A DNA stretch of 64,000 nt, from positions 186,001-250,000 of the forward strand of contig NZ_OZ246016.1 in NCBI RefSeq assembly GCF_965230735.1, given 5' to 3'. Position 1 is the first letter of the stretch; every line of letters starts with the position of its first letter. The DNA is from Motiliproteus sp965230735. Lineage in GTDB: Bacteria; Pseudomonadota; Gammaproteobacteria; Pseudomonadales; Balneatricaceae. Positions 33,821-42,343 of the stretch are shown here, in pieces. Made by a program: the position numbers and the translations under genes. Below the pieces are notes generated by a model. That model saw only the letters and a list, made by a program, of their open reading frames with translations, did no database searches and was not told the origin of the DNA.

Positions 33821-36433
33821 ATGAGCAAGAAAGCCGCCAATAAAAGCCCCCATACGCCGATGATGCAGCAGTATTTTCGCATCAAAGCCGAACACCCCGA
33901 CGAGCTGGTGTTCTACCGCATGGGTGACTTCTACGAGCTGTTCTACGACGATGCCAAGCGCGCATCGCGGTTGCTCGATATCTCCCTGACGAGCCGAGGT
34001 CATTCCGGCGGCGAGCCGATTCCGATGGCGGGAATCCCCTACCATTCGGCTGACAATTACATCGCCAAGATCGTCAAATCCGGCGAGTCGGTGGCGATCG
34101 CCGAACAGATCGGCGATCCGGCCACCAGCAAAGGACCGGTCGAGCGCAAGGTGGTGCGGGTTGTCACCCCCGGGACCCTGACCGATGAAGCCCTGCTGGA
34201 TGAGCATCGCGACAACCTGCTGATCGCCCTGACCCGCGACAATGATCGTTTTGGTCTGGCCAGCCTGGATATCAGCGCCGGCCGGTTCTGGGTGACCGAG
34301 CTGGACGGTGAGTCCGCACTGTTGAGCGAGCTGGCTCGACTGCGCCCGGCGGAGCTACTGCATAATGAAGAGGATGGACTCGAGCCGCTATTGGACGGTT
34401 TTGTCGGCCTACGCCGCCAGCCCCCGTGGAATTTCGAACTCGATACCGCCCACCGACTGCTGACTGGTCAATTCCAGACCAAGGACCTGTCCGGCTTCGG
34501 TTGCGAAGAGCTGCACACGGCCTTGCGTGCCGCCGGCTGCCTGCTGCAGTACGCCCGCGAGACCCAACGTACCGCGCTGCCCCATATCCGCTCGATCAGC
34601 ACCGAGCAGCAGGACAGCAGTGTTATTCTGGATGCCGCCACCCGCCGCAATCTGGAGCTGGATACCAACCTAATGGGGGGCAGCGAAAACACCCTTTGTT
34701 CGGTGCTGGACCGCACCGCCACCCCGATGGGCAGTCGCCTGCTTCGTCGTTGGCTTCACCGCCCGTTACGTGACCTGGAAGCGATCCGCAAACGCCAACA
34801 GTGTATCGGTAGTCTACTGGACGACTTCCGCTTCGAGTTGCTGCAGCCGCTATTGAAACAGATCGGCGATATCGAACGGATTCTGTCACGGGTCGCACTC
34901 CGCTCGGCAAGACCGCGGGACCTGGAGCGGCTCAAGCTCGCCCTGGGCTGCCTGCCAGAGCTGCAACAGCAACTGTCACCACTGGATTCACCCCGCGCCA
35001 GCGAGCTGGCGGCTCTGATCAGCGAATTCCCCGAACAACATGCACTGCTGGAGAAGGCGATCAAAGAAAATCCACCGGTCGTCATCCGCGACGGTGGCGT
35101 GATCGCCGAAGGTTACGATGCGGAGCTGGACGAGCTGCGCGCCCTGAGTGAAAACGCCGGTGGCTATCTGGTGGAGCTGGAGCAGCGCGAGAAAGAACGA
35201 ACCGGTATCGCCACCCTCAAGGTCGGCTACAACCGGGTCCACGGCTACTACATCGAGATCAGCCGGGCTCAATCGGAGCTGGCCCCGGCCGAATATATCC
35301 GTCGCCAGACCCTGAAAAACGCCGAGCGCTTTATCACCCCCGAACTGAAAGAGTTCGAAGACAAGGCGCTCAGCAGCAAGAGCCGCGCCCTGGCCCGGGA
35401 GAAGATGCTCTACGAAGCACTGCTGGAAACCCTGGCCGCCGAGCTCGCACCGTTGCAGGACAGCGCCGCCGGACTGGCCGAGCTGGATGTATTGAACAAC
35501 CTGGCGGCACGAGCCGAGCGGCTCGATTACTGTGCCCCGCAACTGGAGTCCGAGCCGGGCATTCAAATCTGCGGCGGCCGCCATCCGGTGGTCGAGCGGG
35601 TCTCCGAGGATCCCTTTGTGGCCAACGATCTGCAGCTGCAGTCGGATCGACGGATGCTGATCATCACCGGTCCGAACATGGGCGGTAAATCGACCTATAT
35701 GCGCCAGGCCGCATTGATCGTGCTGCTGGCCCACATCGGCAGCTATGTGCCGGCGGCCCAGGCCCGGATTGGTCTGGTCGATCGGATCTTTACCCGCATG
35801 GGTTCCTCCGATGATCTGGCCGGTGGTCGCTCAACCTTTATGGTGGAGATGACCGAAACCGCCAACATTCTTCACAACGCTAGCCCCCGCAGCCTAGTGC
35901 TGATGGATGAAGTTGGCCGCGGCACCAGCACCTTCGATGGCCTGTCGCTGGCCTGGTCCAGTGCCCGCCACCTGGCCGCACAGACCCGTGCTTTCACCCT
36001 GTTTGCGACCCACTACTTTGAGCTGACCGCGCTGCCGGAGCAGGAGTCCGGGGTCGCTAACATCCACCTGACCGCCACCGAGCACAACGACCACATTATC
36101 TTCCTGCACAGCGTCCACGAAGGTCCGGCCAGCCAGAGCTACGGTCTGCAGGTCGCCAAACTGGCCGGGGTTCCATTGGCGGTGATCGACGAAGCCAAGC
36201 TAAAGCTGCAACAGCTCGAATCCGCCCCCGTATCCGCCCAACAGGCCGGTGCGCCGTTGCAGAACGACCTGTTCAGTCAACCCGAACCGCAGCCCCAAGT
36301 TCAGATTGCAGCACCGACCGAGCCCCACCCGATTGAGCAGCAATTGGATCAGATCAATCCGGACGACCTGACCCCACGACAGGCACTGGAAAAGCTCTAC
36401 CAATTGAAGGAATCGTTGGACAAATTGGGCTGA
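33821..36433 (+). CDS. mutS: DNA mismatch repair ATPase MutS
   Basis: Recognises mismatches and recruits MutL. The mismatch-binding motif is GDFYELF (35-41) near the N-terminus. Walker A is GPNMGGKST (617-625), and LVLMDEVGRGTSTFDG is the Walker B/signature region. The C-terminal tetramerisation segment ends DDLTPRQALEKLYQLKESLD. Length 870 is usual. It diverges from pncC and converges on rpoS with a shared terminator. Confidence 0.98.
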   Translation: MSKKAANKSPHTPMMQQYFRIKAEHPDELVFYRMGDFYELFYDDAKRASRLLDISLTSRGHSGGEPIPMAGIPYHSADNYIAKIVKSGESVAIAEQIGDPATSKGPVERKVVRVVTPGTLTDEALLDEHRDNLLIALTRDNDRFGLASLDISAGRFWVTELDGESALLSELARLRPAELLHNEEDGLEPLLDGFVGLRRQPPWNFELDTAHRLLTGQFQTKDLSGFGCEELHTALRAAGCLLQYARETQRTALPHIRSISTEQQDSSVILDAATRRNLELDTNLMGGSENTLCSVLDRTATPMGSRLLRRWLHRPLRDLEAIRKRQQCIGSLLDDFRFELLQPLLKQIGDIERILSRVALRSARPRDLERLKLALGCLPELQQQLSPLDSPRASELAALISEFPEQHALLEKAIKENPPVVIRDGGVIAEGYDAELDELRALSENAGGYLVELEQREKERTGIATLKVGYNRVHGYYIEISRAQSELAPAEYIRRQTLKNAERFITPELKEFEDKALSSKSRALAREKMLYEALLETLAAELAPLQDSAAGLAELDVLNNLAARAERLDYCAPQLESEPGIQICGGRHPVVERVSEDPFVANDLQLQSDRRMLIITGPNMGGKSTYMRQAALIVLLAHIGSYVPAAQARIGLVDRIFTRMGSSDDLAGGRSTFMVEMTETANILHNASPRSLVLMDEVGRGTSTFDGLSLAWSSARHLAAQTRAFTLFATHYFELTALPEQESGVANIHLTATEHNDHIIFLHSVHEGPASQSYGLQVAKLAGVPLAVIDEAKLKLQQLESAPVSAQQAGAPLQNDLFSQPEPQPQVQIAAPTEPHPIEQQLDQINPDDLTPRQALEKLYQLKESLDKLG

Positions 36434-36451
36434 TCTACGGAGTCCAAACCA

Positions 36452-36484
36452 TAAAAAAAGCCACCCGTCGGGTGGCTTTTTTTA
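36452..36484. terminator. Bidirectional terminator between mutS and rpoS
   Basis: AGCCACCC-GTC-GGGTGGCT stem flanked by AAAAAAA on the left and TTTTTTT on the right. It can terminate both convergent genes. Confidence 0.92.
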
Positions 36485-36502
36485 TTCGGATTTAGCGACT
36501 GG

Positions 36503-37414
36503 CTACTCGAGCAGATCAGCACCGCTCAAGCCGTTATTTTCGACGATCTCACGCAGCCGTCGCAGCGCTTCCACCTGAATCTGTCGCACCCGCTCACGGG
36601 TCAGGCCAATCTCACGCCCGACCTCTTCCAGGGTACTGATCTCATAGCCATGCAGACCGAAACGGCGCGCCAGCACCTCGCTGTGCTTCTCCGGCAGCGT
36701 ATCGAGCCAATCATCCAGGCGACCGATCAGGTTGGTGTTCTGCAGCCAGGTTTCCGGATCAGCAGTTTCGGTATCGGGGATGGTGTCGAGCAGCGACTTA
36801 TCAGAATTCTGCCCCACCGGGGTATCGATCGAGCCGACCCGCTCGTTCAGCCCCATCATCCGCTTGACGTTCTCGACCGGCTTGTCGAGCATCTCGGCGA
36901 TCTCTTCGCAGGTCGGTTCGTGATCCAGCTTCTGGGCCAGTTCCCGCGCGGCGCGCAGGTAGACATTGAGCTCTTTGACGACATGAATGGGAAGGCGGAT
37001 CGTACGGGTCTGATTCATGATCGCCCGCTCGATGGTCTGGCGGATCCACCAGGTGGCATAGGTTGAAAAGCGGAAGCCCCGCTCCGGATCAAACTTCTCC
37101 ACTGCCCGGATCAGGCCGAGGTTACCCTCTTCGATCAGGTCCAGCAGGGTCAGGCCACGGTTGATATAGCGGCGGGCGATTTTGACCACCAGGCGCAGAT
37201 TGCTTTCGATCATGCGCTTGCGGGAGGCTTCGCAGCCCCGCAAGGCCTTGCGGGAAAAATAGACCTCTTCCTCGGCGCTGAGCAACGGCGAAAAACCGAT
37301 CTCATTGAGGTAAAGCTGGGTTGCATCAAGATGCTTGGCGTTGACCAAGTCGTCATGAACCTCGCTCCGGGCTTTATCCATCACGACATTCGCATCGGTG
37401 TCGTCTGCTACCAT
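36503..37414 (-). CDS. rpoS: RNA polymerase sigma factor RpoS
   Basis: The stationary-phase/general-stress sigma factor. Regions 1.2 to 4.2 are present: DATQLYLNEIGFSPLLSAEE, then ESNLRLVVKIARRYINRGL, STYATWWIRQTIERAI, and the C-terminal helix-turn-helix TLEEVGREIGLTRERVRQIQ. The 303-residue length is slightly short of E. coli (330), with a reduced N-terminal segment. It follows nlpD by 105 nt, the classic arrangement in which rpoS promoters lie in or near nlpD. Confidence 0.97.
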   Translation of the reverse strand: MVADDTDANVVMDKARSEVHDDLVNAKHLDATQLYLNEIGFSPLLSAEEEVYFSRKALRGCEASRKRMIESNLRLVVKIARRYINRGLTLLDLIEEGNLGLIRAVEKFDPERGFRFSTYATWWIRQTIERAIMNQTRTIRLPIHVVKELNVYLRAARELAQKLDHEPTCEEIAEMLDKPVENVKRMMGLNERVGSIDTPVGQNSDKSLLDTIPDTETADPETWLQNTNLIGRLDDWLDTLPEKHSEVLARRFGLHGYEISTLEEVGREIGLTRERVRQIQVEALRRLREIVENNGLSGADLLE

Positions 37415-37519
37415 GTAACCGTCCCTAAGATCTGTGCTGCCGCCTCTATGGGGGCATTTATTCTAGTTTCCTGAGCGGGTACTGCATCAGCAGGCCGATG
37501 TTCCGGCCGGTCCCTGCTG

Positions 37520-38353
37520 CTACCGCCGGGGCAAATAACGCACCGGATCGACCGGCTTGCCCTCTTTGCGAATCTCAAAATGTAGCATGGTCCGATCAGC
37601 ACCGCTATTTCCGATCTCGGCTATTTTCTGCCCTACATCAACCTTCTGACGTTCTTGTACCAACAACTTGTCGTTATGGGCGTAGGCACTGAGGAAGGTT
37701 TCGTTGTGATTGATAATAATCAGATTGCCGTAGCCCAGCAGACCGCTGCCGGCATAAACCACCACACCACCGCCGGCGGCATAGACCGGATCGCCCCGCT
37801 CACCCGCCAGATTAATCCCTTTATTGACACTTCCTCGCGAACTAAAGCCCTTGATCACCCTTCCCGAGGCCGGCCAACGCCATTTCACCGGCCCACTCGG
37901 TACCGCCGTGGCCCGCACCGCCGCCGAGGGTTTAATCGCCGGTTTGGTTTCAGCCCTGGGTTGGTTCGACCGGGACGACGAAGCAGCCGCCTTGGTGCTG
38001 GCTGCAATTACCGGAGCGTTAGCTTTAGCCGCAGTATCCAAGCGCAGGCGCTGGCCCGGATAGATCCGGTAGTCACTACCGATATTGTTGGCCTGGGCCA
38101 GATTGCGGAAATCGATACGGTAACGCCAGGCGATCGAATAGAGGGTATCGCCACGCTGAACCCGGTAATAGCCACTGGAAGGGAGTTTGGCGGCCACCGG
38201 TTGAGATCGGGATTGATGGCGAGCCGGCGGGGGGCTCTGTTTATTAAGCGAGCGCTCACTGACCGGTGCGACATGACCACTGCAGGCCGTCAGTACCAAT
38301 AGCAATAGCGGTACCAGCAACGCTCGAAGGTTTTGTGTCACACGGATCCGCAC
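37520..38353 (-). CDS. nlpD: Amidase-activating LysM/LytM lipoprotein NlpD
   Basis: An outer-membrane lipoprotein that activates a cell-division amidase (AmiC-type). The lipobox is LTAC (Cys24). LysM is at about 62-106 (YYRVQRGDTLYSIAWRY), with a Ser/Ala/Lys-rich linker. The LytM (M23) domain at 157-275 is degenerate: metal ligands His and Asp are replaced by Asn178 and Asn181 (NKGINLAG), though His226 and His258 remain, as expected for an activator rather than an enzyme. The start is GTG; AGGAG lies about 13 nt upstream, and a palindrome GCACAG-T-CTGTGC (38350-38362) overlaps the start codon. Confidence 0.94.
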   Translation of the reverse strand: MRIRVTQNLRALLVPLLLLVLTACSGHVAPVSERSLNKQSPPPARHQSRSQPVAAKLPSSGYYRVQRGDTLYSIAWRYRIDFRNLAQANNIGSDYRIYPGQRLRLDTAAKANAPVIAASTKAAASSSRSNQPRAETKPAIKPSAAVRATAVPSGPVKWRWPASGRVIKGFSSRGSVNKGINLAGERGDPVYAAGGGVVVYAGSGLLGYGNLIIINHNETFLSAYAHNDKLLVQERQKVDVGQKIAEIGNSGADRTMLHFEIRKEGKPVDPVRYLPRR

Positions 38354-38414
38354 AGTCTGTGCAATGCTCCTGATCCCGGTTTAACCTCTGAAGCCGGCGC
38401 CGCGCTATCGGCGA

Positions 38415-39347
38415 TTAATTGGACCGGCTTCCGTATCGTTCCAGCATATAGACCGCGCCGCCTCCCAGCAACATCAACGCCAGGGCCGCCCAAAGATAGG
38501 GCTCCTGTCCGGTCAACGCCAGGTAGTCCGACGGCAGTACATTATCCTGCATCAACGGTACCAGATCGCCATGGCTGTTGATGCGGTAATCGGTGGTGTA
38601 TTTCCACGGCCAGATCTTATTCAGCGACCCCAGCATGATGCCGATCAGCAATGCCAGGGTCAGGTCGTGGTGGTGCTTGAACATCCAGCCCAGCAGGTGG
38701 GAAAAACTTAACAGACCGGTCGCGCAACCGGCCAGGAACAGCAGCAGTATCTGCAGATCGAAGACCTTGATCGCCCCCATGATCGGCGCATAGAGCCCCA
38801 GCAGCAGCAGGATAAAGCTGCCGGAGATACCCGGCAGGATCATCGCGCAGATTGCCACCGAGCCCGCCAGGAATACGATCCAGCTGCTGATCTGAATCTC
38901 CACCGGCGACACCACGGTGACCAGGTAGGAGAACAGGCTGCCGAACCAGAGACAGAGCATCAATCTCAGATTCCAGAGTTTGACCTTACCGGCCATCCAG
39001 AGCGCCGAACTGACAATCAGGCCGAAGAAAAATGCCCATAACAGGGTCGGATACTGCTCCAGCAGATAGATCGCCAGCCGTGCTGCCGAGGCCAGGCTGA
39101 TCAGGATGCCGCTGAGCAGCACCACCAGAAAGGTGCCGTTGATATGCTGCCAGAACGCTTTCGGCCCCTGTTGGAACAGCAACCGCAGCGCTGACGGCGT
39201 GATCCGACGAATCGAACCGACCAGCTCTTCATAGATGCCGCTGATAAAGGCAATGGTGCCGCCGGATACGCCGGGGATCGCATCGGCCACCCCCATCGCA
39301 GCACCCTTGAGAAATAACGCGACCCAGTCTTGGACTGCGCGACTCAT
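38415..39347 (-). CDS. popT: DUF368 polyprenyl-phosphate translocase (PopT family)
   Basis: A 310-residue multi-pass inner-membrane protein with two internal PGxSGG/S elements (PGVSGGT at 25-31; PGISGS in the second half), typical of DUF368. Members were shown to return undecaprenyl phosphate from the outer to the inner leaflet for cell-wall recycling. About eight hydrophobic segments are seen. It lies between pcm and nlpD, where many gammaproteobacteria have nothing, and is co-linear with both. Confidence 0.85.
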   Translation of the reverse strand: MSRAVQDWVALFLKGAAMGVADAIPGVSGGTIAFISGIYEELVGSIRRITPSALRLLFQQGPKAFWQHINGTFLVVLLSGILISLASAARLAIYLLEQYPTLLWAFFFGLIVSSALWMAGKVKLWNLRLMLCLWFGSLFSYLVTVVSPVEIQISSWIVFLAGSVAICAMILPGISGSFILLLLGLYAPIMGAIKVFDLQILLLFLAGCATGLLSFSHLLGWMFKHHHDLTLALLIGIMLGSLNKIWPWKYTTDYRINSHGDLVPLMQDNVLPSDYLALTGQEPYLWAALALMLLGGGAVYMLERYGSRSN

Positions 39348-39392
39348 ACAACTCTCCCTGTCCTGGGGTCTGTCATCAGGTTGGAATTGGCG

Positions 39393-40058
39393 CTAGCGAA
39401 CTGCACCGCTGAGCATGGGCACAAATTTAACCCCCTCGAGCACCTGCTGTTCGAAGTTCTGCTCATCGGTGCGAACCACCAGACGCAGCTCTTGAGTCCG
39501 GCCACCGACTGGAATGATCATCCGACCGCCAACCGCCAGTTGCTCAAACAGCTCCGGCGGAATCTGCTCCGGCGCCGCGGCACAGGTAATCGCATCAAAC
39601 GGCCCTTTTTCCGGCCAGCCGAAGCCGCCGTCGGCGTGCTGAAACTGAACATTGCGCAGCCCCAATTGACGCAGCCGCTGACGGGCTTTCTCCTGCAGCG
39701 GCTGGATCCGTTCGACACTGAACACCCGTCCAACCAAACAAGCCAGCACCGCGGTCTGATAGCCTGAGCCGGTGCCGATCTCCAGCACCCGCTCCGGTGT
39801 GCCGCCGTTAAGCAGCGTCTCGGTCATTTTGGCGACGATATAGGGTTGCGAAATGGTCTGGTTGTAGCCGATCGGCAAGGCGGTATCTTCGTAGGCGCGA
39901 TGGGACAGCGCTTCATCGATAAACAGGTGGCGCGGCAGTTCCTGCATCACCTCCAGCACTCGGGGATCATCGATGCCCTGCTCGATCAGCCGTCCGATCA
40001 GCCGTTCGCGGGTCCGCCGCGAGGTCATCCCTATGCCTTGAAGGTCAATCTTGTTCAC
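39393..40058 (-). CDS. pcm: Protein-L-isoaspartate O-methyltransferase
   Basis: Methylates L-isoaspartyl residues to repair aged proteins. SAM-binding VLEIGTGSGYQTAVLA and the family motifs ALPIGYNQTISQPYIVA and DAITCAAAPEQIP are intact. The GTG start at 40058 gives 221 residues, beginning only 5 nt after surE. An ATG at 40028 (MTSRRTRER) is also possible and matches the E. coli length better. Confidence 0.96.
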   Translation of the reverse strand: MNKIDLQGIGMTSRRTRERLIGRLIEQGIDDPRVLEVMQELPRHLFIDEALSHRAYEDTALPIGYNQTISQPYIVAKMTETLLNGGTPERVLEIGTGSGYQTAVLACLVGRVFSVERIQPLQEKARQRLRQLGLRNVQFQHADGGFGWPEKGPFDAITCAAAPEQIPPELFEQLAVGGRMIIPVGGRTQELRLVVRTDEQNFEQQVLEGVKFVPMLSGAVR

Positions 40059-40063
40059 TCGCT

Positions 40064-40804
40064 TTACTGCTCCTCAAGCCAGCCGGCCAGATTATCGAAG
40101 CCCGAATACTGCGTCATATCGAAATGCAGCGGGGTGATCGACACATAGCCTTCACTAAGCGCATAAAAATCCGTACCCGGCCCGTCATCTTCAGACTCAC
40201 CGGCACCGGCGATCCAAAACCGTTGCTTACCGCGAGGGTCGATCGACTTGACCGGTTCGCCACACAGGTAGCGGTGCCCCAACCGGGTCACATGAATCCC
40301 GTTGATCTGATCCAGCGGCAGGTCGGGAACATTAATATTGAGCACCGTCCGAGGTGCTACGTTGAGCTGTTTGATCCGTCCCAACAGGTCATTGACGATG
40401 GTCGCTGCGCTATCGAAGTGGCGTTTACCCGCCAACGAGATCGCGATCGACGGCCGGCTCAGATGCCGCCCCTCCATCGCCGCGGCCACGGTGCCGGAGT
40501 AGAGCACATCGTCACCCAGGTTGGCACCGCAGTTGATCCCGGAAACGACAATCTCCGGGCGCGACTCAAAAAGCCCGAACAAGCCCAGGTGGACACAATC
40601 GGTCGGGGTGCCGTTGATGCTGACAAAGCCGTTATCCAATGTGGTCGGCTCCAGCGGCCGATCCAACGTCAGCGAGTGGCTAGCGCCGCTACGATCGCGA
40701 TCCGGTGCCACTACCTGAATCTGATGCTGCTGCCCAAGCACCTCGGCCAATACCGCGATTCCCGGCGCATGGACACCATCATCATTGGAAATCAGCACCC
40801 GCAT
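40064..40804 (-). CDS. surE: 5'/3'-nucleotidase SurE
   Basis: A metal-dependent survival nucleotidase of 246 residues. The acidic metal-binding start MRVLISNDDGVHAPG is intact (Asp8, Asp9), as are GTPTDCVHLGLFGLF and SGINCGANLGDDVLYSGTVA. It is placed between truD (5 nt upstream) and pcm (5 nt downstream), the conserved truD-surE-pcm order. Confidence 0.97.
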   Translation of the reverse strand: MRVLISNDDGVHAPGIAVLAEVLGQQHQIQVVAPDRDRSGASHSLTLDRPLEPTTLDNGFVSINGTPTDCVHLGLFGLFESRPEIVVSGINCGANLGDDVLYSGTVAAAMEGRHLSRPSIAISLAGKRHFDSAATIVNDLLGRIKQLNVAPRTVLNINVPDLPLDQINGIHVTRLGHRYLCGEPVKSIDPRGKQRFWIAGAGESEDDGPGTDFYALSEGYVSITPLHFDMTQYSGFDNLAGWLEEQ

Positions 40805-40809
40805 CGGTG

Positions 40810-41862
40810 TTACCCCTGAGTTTCTGAATCGGGACTTGCCGCTACCCGATAGCGGCAGATCTCACGCAGCACACTGGTGGCATAGGTTCCCGGCGGCAGC
40901 TCAAAACTGAGCTGAAGCTGATCCGATTGCAGCCACTGCCAGGAAAGCTCACGGGGCAGGAACCGAACCGAACGACGCTCGCGTTTCTGGCCCAGCTTTT
41001 CCAGCCCGGTACCCCAGTGCTCGAAGCGTTGCAGTATATCAGTTTCCAACGCCAGCGACTCCGATTCCACCAGCGCTCGCCCCCGTCCCATCATCGGTGC
41101 GGTCGGGTGGGTTTCGATCGCTTCGATCTGGCGGCTCAGCTCGGCGGGATCGGTTTCTGGGGTCAGGTTGCTGGAGCCCCGGATCACCGGTCGATCGCCC
41201 TCCAGGTAGGCATCCCAGACGCCGCGCCGAATCCGCTCCGCCACGATCAGGTTGAACAGGTAGGAGCGCGCCGCCGAGATCGCCATGCTGCGCTTATGCC
41301 GGTCGCGGATCCGGATCTCACCGGCCAGCAGTTTGTCGGCCAGTTCCAGATTTCCGCCATCATGGCCGAAGCGCTGCTCACCGAAATAGTTCGGCACCCC
41401 ACGGTCACGAATTGTTTCCAGCAGCGACTCGGGGACCAGGCTTTGGTCCAGCTCTCGGATCCGCAGCACAAAGCGGTTGGCCCGGTGGCCGCCGCGCTTG
41501 AGCTTGCGGTTATGCCGGGCCCGCTGCAGGATCTCGACCGAATCGGGCAAACCACTCAGATCCGGATCCGTGCGCCCCGGTAACCAGAGGCTGAACCACT
41601 GGCTGGTGACCGCGTGGCGATCCTTAAGTCCGGCATAGCTGACATCTTTGAGCTCGATGCCGGCCAGCTTGGCCAGCTGGCGAGCGATCCACTGGGTGTT
41701 TTCACCACGCTTACGCAGCAAAATAAACAGGTGTTCACCCTCTCCGCAGGGCTCGAAGCCCAGCTGCTCATCGACCTGAAAATCTTCCGGCAGGCTGCGA
41801 ATCACGCCGGCATCGATGGGGGCGCCATGGACGCGAGGAAAGTCGAGATCATACTGACTCAA
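40810..41862 (-). CDS. truD: tRNA pseudouridine(13) synthase TruD
   Basis: Forms pseudouridine-13 in tRNA-Glu. The catalytic Asp81 is in AGLKDRHAVTSQ; NYFGEQRFGHDGGNLE and the insertion domain are typical. The 350-residue length is normal. ispF and ispD, which usually separate it from ftsB, are absent; only 54 nt lie between truD and ftsB. Confidence 0.96.
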   Translation of the reverse strand: MSQYDLDFPRVHGAPIDAGVIRSLPEDFQVDEQLGFEPCGEGEHLFILLRKRGENTQWIARQLAKLAGIELKDVSYAGLKDRHAVTSQWFSLWLPGRTDPDLSGLPDSVEILQRARHNRKLKRGGHRANRFVLRIRELDQSLVPESLLETIRDRGVPNYFGEQRFGHDGGNLELADKLLAGEIRIRDRHKRSMAISAARSYLFNLIVAERIRRGVWDAYLEGDRPVIRGSSNLTPETDPAELSRQIEAIETHPTAPMMGRGRALVESESLALETDILQRFEHWGTGLEKLGQKRERRSVRFLPRELSWQWLQSDQLQLSFELPPGTYATSVLREICRYRVAASPDSETQG

Positions 41863-41916
41863 ATGGGGAATCTCCGGTCACTACGACCTAATGGGTGAAG
41901 CCTGGCTAAGGCTCGA

Positions 41917-42204
41917 TTATTGTTGAGAGGTTTCGGGCTCTGGTAACAGGAAGAAGGTTTCGCCGCGCTTGATCATGCCCAGTTCGCTACGGGCACGCTC
42001 CTCCATCGCCGAGGTGCCTTCGCGCAGATCGTCGACCTCAGCACGTAACGCCTCGTTGCGCTCGATCAAGGTCTGGTTGGAGTCCTGCTGCTGTTCGATG
42101 GAATCCTGCAATGCCCAAACCGACGGCAGGTTACCGTCACCGAACCAGAGCCGGTACTGCAATCCCGCCAGCAACAGTATCAACAGGGCCAGCAACCACT
42201 TCAT
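41917..42204 (-). CDS. ftsB: Cell division protein FtsB
   Basis: A 95-residue bitopic divisome protein with one N-terminal membrane helix (about 2-20), then a coiled coil (about 28-65; SIEQQQDSNQTLIERNEALR) and a short periplasmic end. The conserved GDGNLPSVW region follows the helix. It lies downstream of eno, the standard order. Confidence 0.95.
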   Translation of the reverse strand: MKWLLALLILLLAGLQYRLWFGDGNLPSVWALQDSIEQQQDSNQTLIERNEALRAEVDDLREGTSAMEERARSELGMIKRGETFFLLPEPETSQQ

Positions 42205-42310
42205 TCGCGCTTCAACCTATCCAAAACAAAATAAGCCCGCGTTCGTTATCCCTGAAAAGACTCCAATTTAGGCATGGAACGACCGGTGGAATCTTTTCAG
42301 GGGCAACCAG

Positions 42311-42338
42311 ATAAAAGGGGAGCCGAAGCTCCCCTTAT
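42311..42338 (-). terminator. Hairpin after eno
   Basis: AAGGGGAGC-CGAA-GCTCCCCTT stem directly after the eno stop codon. The minus-strand tail (TTTTAT) is short but fits termination. ftsB lies about 107 nt further on. Confidence 0.7.
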
Positions 42339-42343
42339 TCGAC

